Assembly (NCBI RefSeq): GCF_041146795.1
Contig: NC_135184.1
Span: forward strand, 5,469,467-5,533,466
Direction: 5' to 3'
Source: Maylandia zebra
Lineage: Eukaryota; Chordata; Actinopteri; Cichliformes; Cichlidae
DNA: 64,000 nt
A program made the translations under genes and the position numbers. Below are positions 10,646-21,837 of the stretch, piece by piece. Numbering within the stretch: the first letter of the stretch is position 1; each line of letters begins with the position of its first letter. The notes beneath the pieces are model-generated. The model was not told the origin of the DNA. It did not search any database and saw only the letters and a list, made by a program, of their open reading frames with translations.

Positions 10646-12180
10646 GTTTCCCGTCCTTAACATAGATGGCCTCCTTCACTCTGCTTTGCAAAGAGCCTGT
10701 CCTTTGTGATTTTACAATATGAGTATTGTTGTCCTCAAAGCAGCTGAGGAGGAGGAACGGGCACTGCGTCAAGTTATTTTAGTTAGTTAATGCAGGTAGT
10801 TTGAAAGTTCTTAGATCGTTAGTAGAGATGTAGAGAAACCAACACCGCGAGAAGATCTGTGACTTCACTTATGCATTAAGCTTTTCTTTGGTAATAAATA
10901 TCCTGATTTATCAAACTTACCCAGAAAGACTTGTTGGTAGGAGTTTATTTTGTTGCTTATAATGACTAACTGCCTGTCAGACACTCACACTCATTGTTTC
11001 TTTCCGTGTTTATTTATATGCTCAGCGTCAGTCACAATGCACAATAGCTGGAAAAACCAGTATGTAAAAAAAAGTAAAAGTTCTCTACGAGTCATAGGGC
11101 TGATCATTTTCTTATTTAAAAAAGTACACGTAGTGTGCGGTATAGTGCCATAGTTACTTAACTTATGAAGCCTAGTTTACTTTTGAATAAACAATTTCTG
11201 ACAGATTAGAAATTCAGGGTTCAGGGTTTAGTATATGTGTTCGTTACCATGTTGATGTTGAGCCTAAACACAGACAAGGCCACTAATTATGTGTTATAGA
11301 TGATTCCTTTAAGATTTATATTTAACTGTAAAACATTATTTATAGTAAATGTTGTTATTCTCTGAAAAACATCAGCAGGTGAAGCAGTCGGTATATTAGG
11401 TGACAAAAAACTGGGAAGGGTTAAAGGCAAGACTTCACTGAGCAACAAATGATTGTCACCTGTTTACCATCAAGCCGATCATTAACAGGAAGCAGCAGGT
11501 GCAAAGAAAAAAATCATGGGCCGTAATGGAAAGCTCAAACTGTCACTACCTTATTAACTACTTATCTAGTATAATTTCTGCATTTCTGCATTATTATTAC
11601 TATTTTTTTCACACTTTGTACTGCACTGTGTTTTAATCTCACACCTGGAGTGTGAGACAGTCTCGGGATTAAACCACGACAGGCCAAAGATTAAATCGTT
11701 GGGTGTGGCACAACAATGTGTTGAAAAAGAAAGTAACGTTTGCCAACAAATTTATGGTTTAAATATTTAATTCCGACAATTAACTATAGTAAAGTATAGT
11801 CATCTATCAATTGAGCTTGAAATGTTTCCCTTCATTTGTTTATAATAATGTTTAATAAAATATACAAATTAAGAATTGTGTAATTTTATACTAAAAATGA
11901 TAATAATAGCATATAGTGATAATTTGCAGTCAATATATGACACCGTTGTCCATGAATCTGTAGATATAATTACACAGTTATTACACAAGGTTTGATCGTT
12001 ACTGTGAGCTACAGTGGGGATGAAAGACAATCCTGGCAAAAGCCTCATTTAATACTGTAGCTTGTGTTTAAGTGTTTAATAAATCAGATGAACACACATT
12101 CAGATTTTTAATTATTTTTTACATGTGGAAACTGCACGTGAGTCTAACGTTCTGGGTGAAAAAGTGCACAATAGAAGTGA
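10646..12180. other. Unassigned intergenic DNA
   Basis: No supported gene. A segment at 10660-10740 (atggcctccttc...cctgtc) resembles 18670-18740, so it is probably part of an old dispersed repeat. Some sequence at 11440-11510 resembles 19370-19430 (catcaagccgatcattaacaggaag type), again a sign of duplicated flanks. Confidence 0.35.
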
Positions 12181-12214
12181 AGAATATAACATGGCATGGT
12201 GGAGTGGGTGGGTG

Positions 12215-12330
12215 TGTTTATCATGTCCTCCTCCCTCAGTCCCAACTGGGCACTGCAGAGCCTGGTTCTGCTGGAGGTTTCTTTGCTTTAAAAGGGAGTT
12301 TTTATTTCCACTGTTGCCAAAGTGCTCCAA
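12215..12330 (+). repeat. Dispersed fish repeat (gagcctggttctg...ggtttctt motif)
   Basis: It carries gagcctggttctgctgga, ggtttctt and aaaagggagttttt, a motif seen in many fish intergenic regions. Related copies lie at 41400-41475 and 51815-51925, with a weaker one at 41040-41115. I do not know the element class. Confidence 0.5.
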
Positions 12331-12369
12331 ACTTCATCTTCCTGCACTTGTGTGAGTTCCCAGCTCCTC

Positions 12370-12450
12370 TGTTAGCAGGATGAAGGCGCCCTCTTGTGTT
12401 GACCTCAGTTCACAGACTTTAGTTGTCAACCTGCAGGAAGATGTGTAAAA
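12370..12450. repeat. TRIM-unit 3' boundary segment
   Basis: The run ttagcaggatgaaggcgccc followed by cctgcaggaag is shared with 24478-24540 and about 3808-3860. It appears to mark the far 3' edge of the duplicated TRIM unit, here belonging to the gene at 13127-14806. Confidence 0.6.
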
Positions 12451-12520
12451 ACTAAATGTCATAAAACACTTTTGAACTAACTTAAAAAAAAATCATAACC
12501 CCCAAAACCCAAACTGTCTA

Positions 12521-12823
12521 TGTCACGGTTAGCCAGGCAACCATGTGGAGAGAAGAGGCACTGACAACAGCGCAGCTGTGAGTGAATTTATTTAAAGTGA
12601 AAGGCAAAATCCAAACAAAGTCTTAGACAGACAGAACCTGAACTGGGATAAACTAACTAAAAGAACATGAGTAAGGTAGTAAACGTTATGAAAACCTGAA
12701 CCCCGGGAACGAAGAGCCTGAGACACAGAAGCAGAGCACTGAAAATAATACTGAAAACCAAAACCAAAAATCAATAATAGTACAAAACTCAAAACACTGG
12801 GTGGCAGACGCAGGACTGTGACA
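12521..12823 (-). mobile_element. Short LTR-like fossil with TGTCA...TGACA ends (copy 3)
   Basis: The 303 bp element starts TGTCACGG and ends CTGTGACA. The flanking 5-mers gtcta and gtctt match at four of five places. Orientation is minus, judged from tttattt near the left end. It is the same family as the copies at 3144 and 5314 and sits just downstream of a TRIM gene. Confidence 0.55.
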
Positions 12824-13126
12824 GTCTTAACAAACAACCCCAAAACAAACAAAAACTGTTTGTTTTGTTTGACTGACAGCTGATCTCTGTGGTGTTGAGA
12901 AATGCCACAACCAGCATGGAGAGAAAAAACAATAACGATATATTATAGATTAAAAAGCAGAACAATATGAAAGATTTTGATCTATTTCAGTTTAATAAAA
13001 CTAGCAGAATCTCCATGAGTGCAAACATCCGGATATGTGATTTCAGAATCCAACAGGGATTCAAGCATGTCACCATTGTATAAAAGTAAAATACAACAAT
13101 ATTAGACAATACCAAAATACTTCATT

Positions 13127-14806
13127 CTACTTGAGTTTAATGAACTCAGCAGTGTCTCCAAAATTGCAGTAAAGCCAAAGTCCAGCATAGAGCGGCTGAG
13201 TGAATGTGGTCTGGACTCTGTGGAGGAGAGTCATGGTTTCAGAGACGCTGTAGAAGGACAAAATACCTGCTCTGTGATCCAGGTACACTCCTACTCTGGA
13301 GGAACGAGGACCTGAGACAGGAGTTTGGATGTTGTTGTACCACAATTTATAACGGTTTTGATAACAATTTAATGCCCAAGATTTGTCATTATGTCCAAAT
13401 TTAGATTCATTCCCACAATCTTCTCTGATAATATTCTTATACGAAACTACTACATAACCTCCTCTCCCTCTCCACTCCACCTCCCAGTAACAACGTCCAG
13501 TCAGACTCTCTCTACTCAGGACCTGATATCGTACAGTGAATCTGTCTGGATGATCAGAATAAGACTGTTGTTGATTCATTAATGTTGTTTTTCTGTTCCC
13601 CTCTGATAATAACAGCTGTTTGTTTGCTGTGTTTGGATCCAGTGTGATTTCACATGAATATTTTAAGAATCCAGCTCTGGTCTTTGGCTCTGGTGTATCC
13701 GACAGTAAAACATCCACTTCAGTGACTGTCAGTGAGATGTTTGTCCATTCCTCTCTCAGAATGTCCTGTAGTTTATCTCTGACCTCTGACACAGCTGCTG
13801 TCACATCCTCAAAGTATCTCAGAGGACGGATATTGATGCTGGATGAGTCTGTAGACTCACTGAGTGCTGACAGTGAGGGGTAGTTGTGTAGAAACTGGAT
13901 GTGATCCTCTGTGTGTGAGAGCTGCTTCAATAGCTGCTTCAGCTCAGCATCTTTCCTCTTCAGCTCAGTGATCTCCTGCTCCAGCTTCTCCTCAAGCTCT
14001 TTGACTCGACTCACTTCAGTTTCCTGCTGGGATCTGATCTGCTGCTTCACATCAGAGCTTCTTTTCTGGATGAGATGGATCAGCTCAGTGAAGATCTTCT
14101 CACTGTGCTCCACTGTTTGATCAGCAGACTGATTGATGGCCTCCACATCCTGTTGAAGCAGCTTCACATCTTTCTCTCTGTCCTGGATTCTCTGCTGGAT
14201 GTTTTGTCGACTCACCTCCAGCTCTCTCTGCCTCTCAGTCCTTTCTGCTGCAGCTGAGACTGTGTCGTGGCCTTTATGTTCATCCATAGAGCAGAGATAA
14301 CAGATAATCTGCTGATCAGTACGGCAGAACATTTTCTTCACCTCATCATGACGAGAGCAGATGTTGTCCTGGAGCTTCTTGGATGGTTCCATTAGCTTGT
14401 GTTTCTTTAATGGAACCACATCATAATGAGGCTGAAGGTGTTCCTTACAGAAAGATGCCAGACAGAATAAACAGGACTTGAAGGCTTTGATTTTTCTTCC
14501 AGTGCAGACATCACAGGCCACATCTTCAGGTCCAGCATAGCAGTGATCAGCAGGAGCAGCTTGGAGTCCAGTCTTCTTCAGCTCCTCCACTAATTCTGCT
14601 AACATGGTGTTTTTCATCAGGGCAGGCCTCGGTGTGAAAGTCTGTCTGCACTGAGGGCAGCTGTAGATTTTCTTCTTTTCCTCTCCATCCCAGTGGATTT
14701 TAATACAGTTCATGCAGTAGTTGTGTCCACAGGGAATAGTCACCGGATCCTTCAGTAGATCCAAACAGACTGAACAGCAGAATTTTATTTGATCCATTTG
14801 ATTCAT
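13127..14806 (-). CDS. TRIM E3 ubiquitin ligase, TRIM16/TRIM25-like, copy 3
   Basis: Intact single-exon gene of 559 residues starting MNQMDQ, a start shared by the copies at 27044, 34718 and 58144. It has a RING (CCSVC, CGHNYC, CPQC), B-box1 ([15 protein letters not shown]), B-box2 (CSRHDEVKKMFC, CYLC, HKGHD), a coiled coil, then PRY and SPRY (WEVEW, YLDHRAG). At the end of the coiled coil it carries four extra residues (KQLLKQLS, where other copies have KQLS), made by a 12 bp tandem duplication near 13921-13944. Its PRY-SPRY has its own variable residues (VRY after DRFT) and its tail is FGDTAEFIKLK. The likely role is target-specific ubiquitin ligation in innate defence. Confidence 0.94.
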   Translation of the reverse strand: MNQMDQIKFCCSVCLDLLKDPVTIPCGHNYCMNCIKIHWDGEEKKKIYSCPQCRQTFTPRPALMKNTMLAELVEELKKTGLQAAPADHCYAGPEDVACDVCTGRKIKAFKSCLFCLASFCKEHLQPHYDVVPLKKHKLMEPSKKLQDNICSRHDEVKKMFCRTDQQIICYLCSMDEHKGHDTVSAAAERTERQRELEVSRQNIQQRIQDREKDVKLLQQDVEAINQSADQTVEHSEKIFTELIHLIQKRSSDVKQQIRSQQETEVSRVKELEEKLEQEITELKRKDAELKQLLKQLSHTEDHIQFLHNYPSLSALSESTDSSSINIRPLRYFEDVTAAVSEVRDKLQDILREEWTNISLTVTEVDVLLSDTPEPKTRAGFLKYSCEITLDPNTANKQLLLSEGNRKTTLMNQQQSYSDHPDRFTVRYQVLSRESLTGRCYWEVEWRGRGGYVVVSYKNIIREDCGNESKFGHNDKSWALNCYQNRYKLWYNNIQTPVSGPRSSRVGVYLDHRAGILSFYSVSETMTLLHRVQTTFTQPLYAGLWLYCNFGDTAEFIKLK

Positions 14807-16066
14807 GTGCTGTGCCGTTTCACCGTCTCTCAGTGACTGTCAGACAGTTTGACTTTCTCTGAACAGAAACAACCTCTGTGCTCTGAAGGGAAACAGATCT
14901 CTGCTCTTGTTCACCTCCTACAGGAAATGAGGCTCACCAGCAACTGCATTTACACCATGTTGTTTAGACCCATCCTGATACAGACACATCTGTGAAGGGA
15001 GGCGCTAAAAATATCTTGGCAGAGTGACAATGAGTTGTTTATAAGAGCCAGGGTATGGCTGCAGTTCTATTGTGCAGTCACAGACACACTCTGTTCTATC
15101 CAAAGTTTTGTAGAATTCAAAATGTTATTTGAGTTTTCCGATCTCCTTGCTGTGCAGCTTTGCCCTCACTGACTGACACTTTCTGAATTCCGTAGCAAAA
15201 AAAAATTGCTACTCGTGTTCACATCTTAAAGGAAATGAGACTTACTGCACATACACCATAAATTTTAGATACACCCTAATACAGATTGGTCCGTAAATGG
15301 TAGGTACCACAAGTCATAAAATCACGAGGCACTGTTTTCAGGGTGTGTTATGTTTGCATTACAGTGTGCTGTAACAACTGCGACCTAGTTAATCTTTGAT
15401 AGATGGACCTGGAGATTTGACATTTGGAATGTAACAACCAGGGACTTTGTATTTGTTACGTTTTTAAAATCTTTATCAAAATTAATGAAGCTATAATGAA
15501 TTAAGGTCACACTTTAAATTTTAAATCGTTTCAATGTTAGTTCCTTCCTGCACTTTGTGAATGAGACACGGCTCCTGTTGACCTCTTACACAAAATGAGG
15601 CTCTTTAGCAACTATGTAAACACCATGCATTTTCAATACAGGCTTAAATGAACTTGTCTGTAAAGGGAATGTAACAAAGAGTCATAAAGAGCTTTATCTG
15701 TGACAGGCAGGGTGTGCTATGTTTTCTTTATGTCATGCAATAACAACAGTGACCTAGTTACACTTTGGTTGTTGGACTTGTTGGAGCTGTAACATTCAGC
15801 AAGCAACACCAGGGGATTTTTTAAAAAAATATTTTTTAAAACCTAAGCAAAAACATTGCGTTTCAATGAATAAAGACCAAACTTTATATTTAGAAACATC
15901 TTCATCCAAGTTCTTTCCCACACTTTGAGAATGACGCATGGGCACAACTGTACAGTCACACTGTAACAAATCAAACTCATTTTTAGATGAGAAGACTGTA
16001 TGAGAAGCATTACACCAGATATTTGATATGTATTTTGTTTATTTAACACAAATCTAAACTTTGATG
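14807..16066. repeat. Tandem decayed copies of the TRIM 5' flank
   Basis: The segment just upstream of TRIM copy 3 (14880-15110: gttcacctcctacaggaaat, ttacaccatg, cagacacatctgtgaaggga, then a gtgt/cagtca region) recurs in worn form at about 15200-15440 (tgttcacatcttaaaggaaa, atacaccata, gtgttatgtttgcatta, gacctagtta) and at 15560-15800 (gttgacctcttacacaaaat, aacaccatg, gtgctatg, gacctagtta). Each unit also ends in a similar gtaacaa/ggga-type run. They are footprints of TRIM units whose coding parts were lost. Confidence 0.7.
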
Positions 16067-16069
16067 TCG

Positions 16070-16576
16070 TCATGGTCCTGGGTCATTAGACCCAGTGTTT
16101 GTGTTTAATATTGGTATCATCTGCTGCTTCACATCAGAGCTTCTTTTCTGGATGAGATGGATCAGCTCAGTGAAGATCTTCTCACTGTGCTCCACTGTTT
16201 GATCAGCAGACTGATTGATGGCCTCCACCTCCTGTTTCTCACAGTAAGAGATCAAAAATGCCAGACAGGACTTGAAGGCTTTGATTTTTCTTCCAGTGCA
16301 GACATCACAGGCCACATCTTCAGGTCCAGCATAGCAGTGATCAGCAGGAGCAGCTTGGAGTCCAGTCTTCTTCAGCTCCTCCACTAAATCTGCTAACATG
16401 GTGCTTTTCATCAGGACAGGCCTCGCTGTGAAAGTCTGTCTGCACTGAGGGCAGCTGTAGATTTTCTTCTTTTCCTCTTCATCCCAGAAGCTTTTAATAC
16501 AGTTCATGGAGTAGCTGTGTCCACAGGGAATAGTCACCGGATGCTTCAGTTCTTCAAGATCTCTGCTCTTGTTCAC
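16070..16576 (-). pseudogene. Truncated TRIM pseudogene
   Basis: A 168-codon open frame holds only part of a TRIM. The first RING Cys pair is gone (the frame enters at [15 protein letters not shown]), one RING Cys is replaced (SYSMNC where others have SYCMNC), and B-box1 is cut after SYCEKQ. The frame then jumps straight into the coiled coil ([11 protein letters not shown]) and ends in unrelated sequence. B-box2, most of the coiled coil and PRY-SPRY are missing. The 3' end is joined to a fragment (about 16067-16115) resembling the left end of the LTR-like element at 53031. The upstream flank (16575-16760) is TRIM-like, so this was once a full unit. Confidence 0.88.
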
Positions 16577-16760
16577 CTCCTACAGGAAATGCTGTTTAGA
16601 CCCATCCTGATCAAACACATCTGTGAAGGGAGGCTCTAAAGAATGATTCTGACAGAGATACAAATGGCATTTAAGGAAGGCAATGTTTGTGTTTGTCTGA
16701 TGTGTTTGTGTGATTTGCAGGAGCATGCAGCAATACGTTTGACCCAGTTAAACTTTGATA

Positions 16761-18348
16761 CAGTGGGATGCAAAAGTTTGGGCAACCTTGTTAATAGTCA
16801 TTATTTTTCTGTATAAATCGTTGGTTGTTACAATAAAAAACATCAGTTAAATATATCATATAGGAGACACACACAGTGATATTTGAGAAGTGAAATGAAG
16901 TTTAATGGATTTACAGAAAGTGTGCAATAAATGTTTAAACAAAGTCAGGCAGGTGCATAAATTTGGGCACTGTTGTCATTTTATTGATTCCAAAACCTTT
17001 AGAACTAATTATTGGAGCTCAAATTGGCTTAGTAAGCTCAGTGACCCCTGACCTACATTTACAGGTGAATCCAATAATGAGAAAGAGTATTTAAGGGGGG
17101 CAAACTGTAAGTTTCCCTCTTTTAATTTTCTCTGAAGAGTAGCAACATGGGGGTCTCAAAACAACTCTCCAATGACCTGAAGACAAAGACTGTTCATCAT
17201 CATGGTTTAGGGGAAGGACACAGAAAGTTGTCTCAGAGATTTAAGCTGTCCGTTTCCACAGTTAGGAACATACTGAGAAAATGAAAGACCACAGGCTCAG
17301 TTCAAGTTAAGGCTCGAAGTGGCAGACCAAGACAAATCTCGGATAGACAGAAGCGACGATTGGTGAGAACATTCCGAGTCAACACACAGACCAGCACCAA
17401 AGACCTACAACATCATCTTGCAGCAGATGGAGTCACTGTGCATCGTTCAACCATTTCAGGCACTTTACACAAGGAGATGCTGTATGCAAGAGTGATGCAG
17501 AGGAAGCCTTTGCTCCGCCCACAGCACAAACAGAGCCGATTGAGGTTTGCTAAAGCACATTTGGACAAGCCAGCTTCATTCTGGAATAAGGTGCTGTGGG
17601 CTGATCAAACTAAAAATGAGCTATTTGGGCATAACAAGGGATGTTATGTATGGAGGAAAAAGAACACAGCAGTCCAAGAAAAACACCTGCTACCTACAGT
17701 AAAATATGGTGGTGGCTCCATCATGCTGTGGGGCTGCGTGGCCAGTGCAGGGACTGGGAATCTTGTCAAAGTTGAGGGACACATGGATTCCACTCAGTAT
17801 CAGCAGATCCTGGAGACCAATATCCAGGAATCAGTGACAAAGCTGGATTTTTCAACAAGACAACGACCCGAACCACTACTCAAAATCCACTAAGGCTTTC
17901 ATGCAGAGGAACAAGTACAACGTTCTGGAATGGCCATCTCAGTCCCCAGACCTGAAAATTACTGAAAATCTGGGGTGTGAGTTAAAGAGAGCTGTCCATG
18001 CTCGGAAGCCATCAAACCTGAATGAACTAGAGATGTTTAGTAAAGAGGAATGGTCCAAAATACCTTTCAACCACAATCCAGACTCTCATTGGAACCTACA
18101 GGAAGCGTTTAGAGGCTGTAATTTCTGCAAAAAATGTGGTGTCCAAATTTATGCACCTGCCTGATTTTGTTTAAACATTTATTGCACACTTTCTGTAAAT
18201 CCAATAAACTTCATTTCACTTTTCAAATATCACTGTGTGTGTCTCCTATATGATATATTTAACTGATGTTTTTTATTGTAACATCCAACGATTTATACAG
18301 GAAAATAATGACTATTAACAAGGTTGCCCAAACTTTTGCATCCTACTG
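16761..18348 (+). mobile_element. Tc1/mariner-type DNA transposon
   Basis: The 1588 bp element has inverted ends beginning CAGTGGGATGCAAAAGTTTG and ending CAAACTTTTGCATCCTACTG. The inverted similarity continues for about 200 bp on each side (to about 16970 and from about 18140). TA dinucleotides flank it at 16759-16760 and 18349-18350, the standard Tc1 target duplication. It interrupts the worn 5' flank of the TRIM pseudogene (the gacccagttaaacttt motif lies just outside its left end). The inside codes for a broken transposase. Confidence 0.95.
17147..18164 (+). pseudogene. Tc1-type transposase, broken
   Basis: The ATG at 17147 opens MGVSKQLSNDLK followed by a helix-turn-helix region (LSQRFKLSVSTVRNIL). 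There is an in-frame TGA at 17282-17284, where relatives have Trp after ILRK. The frame resumes with the second paired-like region (SGRPRQIS) and the DDE domain: first Asp in VLWADQTK and a GGGSIMLWGC motif. A frameshift near 17850 moves the second Asp segment (FQQDNDPNHYSKS) into another frame, where SPDLKITENL carries the acidic third residue, ending at 18164. Relatives are about 340 residues long. With one stop and one frameshift the copy should not make active transposase. Confidence 0.92.
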
Positions 18349-18350
18349 TA

Positions 18351-20118
18351 ATTTTACACAAAACACCAGTTTGTTTAAATTATTTAAAATGTTCAGCAAA
18401 CTTCTATCTTCTATCTAATGAATAAAAATGCATTGTGTGATCCTCTTGCACTGAATCTGTGAGACACTGTAAGATGAGCCCTCGGTTGTCATAAATCCAG
18501 TCCCACATCCATGACAACGAGATGTCCTCGATGTGGCATCATGCGGGCAAAAAAAACACAAAGCACAAATAACATCACATGATGAGGCCTGTGGGTGTTT
18601 TAAACTGCTGGGAAGTGATGAAAGAACAGCACTTATTGCCCTCCTCCTCTACAGAGCGATAGTTTCTCTACTTGAACACAAATGGCCTCCTTCCTTTTGT
18701 CAAACAGCCTGTCTGTTTCTCAGGATCTGTACATTGTCCTCAACACCGTATAACAACTTACTTATTCTGGATTGAGAGTCCAGACAGTCAGAAAAATGGA
18801 GGGATTTAAAGAGGAGACTTTAAAGTCTTTAAACTTAAAGAGGAGACTTTCTTGATTTTCAGTAGCCGAATGACTGAATTAAATTCACAAAGTATCTTTA
18901 AGTTAAAAAAACTGGCTCACTATAAAGTGCCGAACCACAAAAAACAGAACAATAAAGACAAGCGTCTTTAAAGATGACTCAAAAACAGTTGTAGGAGCAG
19001 TTTTATGAACCATGTTCTGTTAATATACTGACTGACCAGCAGCAACACTCTGACTCAGTGTTTCCATCTGTGTTTATTTCCATCTTTACATGAGAAACAT
19101 CACCTGAACAGTGAGAGTGATAACTTCAGTTAAACAAAAGTACTTATATTGTGTGGTATACTATGATACTAACTTATTGTAAACATATACTGCTTAAGAG
19201 CAACACAGCAAATCAAAGAGTCACAACTATAAACATCCAATGATGAAACACACGTGATGCATTTAAAATTTAATTGTAAAATTTGAGGACACAAACCAGA
19301 AACAAAAGCAAAGAGTTAAAAGAAGACATTTGAAAATGAAAACAAGACGTCACTGAGCAACAACCTGACAGAACGAGAGACAACAGTTTACTATCAGAAC
19401 TGAGGCTGATCATTAACAGGGAGCAGCAGGTAACAAGGTCATCAGCAGTGGAGGAAAGTACGAAAGTAATACTCAGCTTCATATTTGAAGATACTCGAGT
19501 ATCTTAGCTGCAGGTCTGGAACAATTTACATACGAAGTCATATTAAAAACATGAAAAGCTCCAATAACTCCAAGTAGGAACAAAGACATTTAAAGTTATC
19601 AAATGATCCACAGAGATTATATAACCGTACAAAACACGAAAAGAAAATCTGGCATCAGAACTGTTTTAAATTTCCTCTCATCCATTTGTTTCTCTTTGCA
19701 AACCCACTGAAAATCTAACTCTACATAAAGCAGATCAAACCACTGAGACACAAATTAAATTGCTGCTTCCACTTGGATGCATCAGTTTCAGGACTCTAAT
19801 AACATCATATATAAAAATATAGCAGATTCAGGCATTATTTTACTGCCGTGAGTAAATCTACTTTGTACTTTACTCTGTTTTACATAATAAGTCTAAACAG
19901 CATTTCCTAAACTCTTCAGCTACCAAAAAAACAAAACAAAGACTGAAAGGTCATAGGTGATGATGATGATGGTGTGGAGGAGGAGGTGAAATAAAAAGTC
20001 ACTGTTGTCATAGAATACTGTGTCTCTAGATACTTGCAAGTCTTGAATACCACTTCTTATTCTTGAAATGTAACAATGATGATAAAAAGAAAAAAAATAA
20101 TCTTGCAGGTCGTCTCAT
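18351..20118. other. Unassigned DNA with worn repeats and 3' flank of the next TRIM
   Basis: Positions 18460-18775 look like an old dispersed repeat (atggcctccttcc...cctgtctgtttctcagg), with a weak match at 10660-10740. No gene is supported. The last few hundred bases before 20119 are presumably the 3' UTR of the B-box-less TRIM gene. Confidence 0.35.
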
Positions 20119-21471
20119 TTATGCTCTGAGCTCAATGAACTCTGCAGTGGCTCTGTGATATCCACTGAACCAAAGTCCAGCATAGAGCGGCTGATTGAAT
20201 GCGGTCTGAACTCTGTGGAGGAGAGTCATGCTTTCAGAGACGCTGTAGAAAGCCAGGACACCTGCACTGTGATCCAGGTACACTCCGAGCCGGGACGTCC
20301 ACGGGCCCGAGACGGCTGTTTTCACGCTGTTGTGTATGAATTTGTAGCTGCTGCTGCAATTACACTCCAGCGCCCAGGACTTGTCGTTGAATCCAAACGC
20401 GCACTCGTTCATGGACCCCTCTCTGCTGATATCTTTGTATGCCAGCGCCACTGTGACTCTCTTCCTGCACCACTCCACCTCCCAGTAACGACGGCCGGTC
20501 AGGCTCTGGTTACTCAGGACCTGCCTCCACCTAATGAATCTGTCCGGGTGAGTAGGATAAGACTGCTCCTCTCTCATTAATGTCGCTCTCCTGTTCCCCT
20601 CTGATAATGACAGCTGTGTGTTTACGGTGTTGGGATCCAGCGTGATTTGGAATGAATATTTTAAGAAGTCAGCTCTGGTCTTTGGCTCTGTTTGTGGGTT
20701 TACATCAACCACGGGTGAAACATCCACCCAGGTGTCCCTCAGGATGTCCTGTACTTTAGCTCTGAGCTTGGACACAGCTGCTGTCACCTCCCCAAAGAAG
20801 CTCAGAGGAAGGATTTTGGTTCTGGGTAACTCTGTAGGTGGATGAGTGAATGAAGGAAGGCGATGCAGAAACTGGTTGTGATCCTCTGTGTGTGAGAGCT
20901 CCTCCAGTTCAGCGTCTTTCCTTTTCAGGTCAGTGATCTCCTGCTCCAGCTCCTGCTGAAGCTCTTTGATTCGATTCTGTTCGGCTTTCTGCAGGGATCT
21001 GATCCGATACATCACATCAAAGCTTCTTTTTTTGATCTGCTGGGTGAGTTGATCAAAAACGCTCCTGCTCTCCTTCAGGGCTTTATCTGCAGAGAGATTG
21101 ATTTTCTCCACCTCCAGCTTAAGCAGCTTCACGTCCTTTTGTCTGGTCTCGATTCTCTGCTTGATTTTTTGCCTGCTTGACCCCAGCTCGGTCTGACTGT
21201 CACCGTTCATTCCCACATTAAGTCCACTGTTCTTCAGCTCCTCCACCAACTCTTCTAACGTGGTGTTTGCTGCCAGGTCAGGCCGCGCTGTGAAGGACTT
21301 CCCGCACTTTGGGCAGCTGTAGGTGGCATTCCTGTCCTCCTTATCCCAGTGGGAATTAATGCAGTTGGTACAGTAGCTGTGACCACAGGAAACAGTCACC
21401 GGATCCTTTAACAAATCCAAACAGATCAAACAACAGGTCTTTTTATCCAGAAGGACGCCTTTCTCTGCCAT
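20119..21471 (-). CDS. RING-coiled coil-PRY-SPRY protein lacking B-boxes (divergent TRIM)
   Basis: Intact single-exon gene of 450 residues from MAEKG. The frame is open 16 codons further to 21519, but MAEKG lines up with MAQKG of the copy at 4-1656. It has a RING (CCLIC, CGHSYC, CPKC; ~14-56). About 25 residues after VEELKNSGL it goes straight into the coiled coil (SSRQKIKQRIE), so B-box1 and B-box2 are both absent. PRY (LDP) and SPRY (WEVEW, YLDHSAG) are complete and the end is EFIELRA. It is clearly diverged from the other copies, with higher GC and different codon choices, so it is an older family member. It may still act as an E3 ligase, as B-box-less RING-SPRY proteins are known. Confidence 0.92.
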   Translation of the reverse strand: MAEKGVLLDKKTCCLICLDLLKDPVTVSCGHSYCTNCINSHWDKEDRNATYSCPKCGKSFTARPDLAANTTLEELVEELKNSGLNVGMNGDSQTELGSSRQKIKQRIETRQKDVKLLKLEVEKINLSADKALKESRSVFDQLTQQIKKRSFDVMYRIRSLQKAEQNRIKELQQELEQEITDLKRKDAELEELSHTEDHNQFLHRLPSFTHPPTELPRTKILPLSFFGEVTAAVSKLRAKVQDILRDTWVDVSPVVDVNPQTEPKTRADFLKYSFQITLDPNTVNTQLSLSEGNRRATLMREEQSYPTHPDRFIRWRQVLSNQSLTGRRYWEVEWCRKRVTVALAYKDISREGSMNECAFGFNDKSWALECNCSSSYKFIHNSVKTAVSGPWTSRLGVYLDHSAGVLAFYSVSESMTLLHRVQTAFNQPLYAGLWFSGYHRATAEFIELRA

Positions 21472-21785
21472 TTCTCCCCGTAAGTGTGGACAGAAACACG
21501 TGTGTGCGCTCCGATTCAAACCAAACCCTCCTCCTCTGGTTTCTGTTTAGCCGCAGATCTGCGTTTGAATGGAACCTTTCAGCTCACGCAGTCACGCGCT
21601 GGTTACACCCATCCTCACACTTGTAGATCGGCGACGGGGAGAGCGTGAAGACGAGCATGCGCAGAGCATGCGCAGTTAGAGCGGGAACGGGTTGTCTTAA
21701 AGTGGCAGTTTCATTTGAAGATAAAATGAAAATAGAATTCACATCGTGAAAAGAGATGTTTAATTTATTTTTTACTGTAAAACTG
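21472..21785. promoter_or_regulatory. 5' flank of the B-box-less TRIM gene
   Basis: A GC-richer region with ctggttacacccatcctcac near 21599, a segment also found near other TRIM copies (8480, 14960, 27440). A direct repeat agcatgcgcagagcatgcgcag at 21654-21675 contains two copies of GCATGCGCA, a sequence resembling NRF1-type sites. Its promoter role is an inference. Confidence 0.4.
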
Positions 21786-21837
21786 AAATATTAAAAAAAG
21801 GCTGACGGAGGAAGAGGAAAGACAAATGATTTTAAAG

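Noticed and set aside
14807-14900. Interferon-response element upstream of TRIM copies
   Set aside because: By eye I found no clean GAAANNGAAA-type site in the shared 5' flank; only one copy has a composite-like site, listed separately with low confidence.
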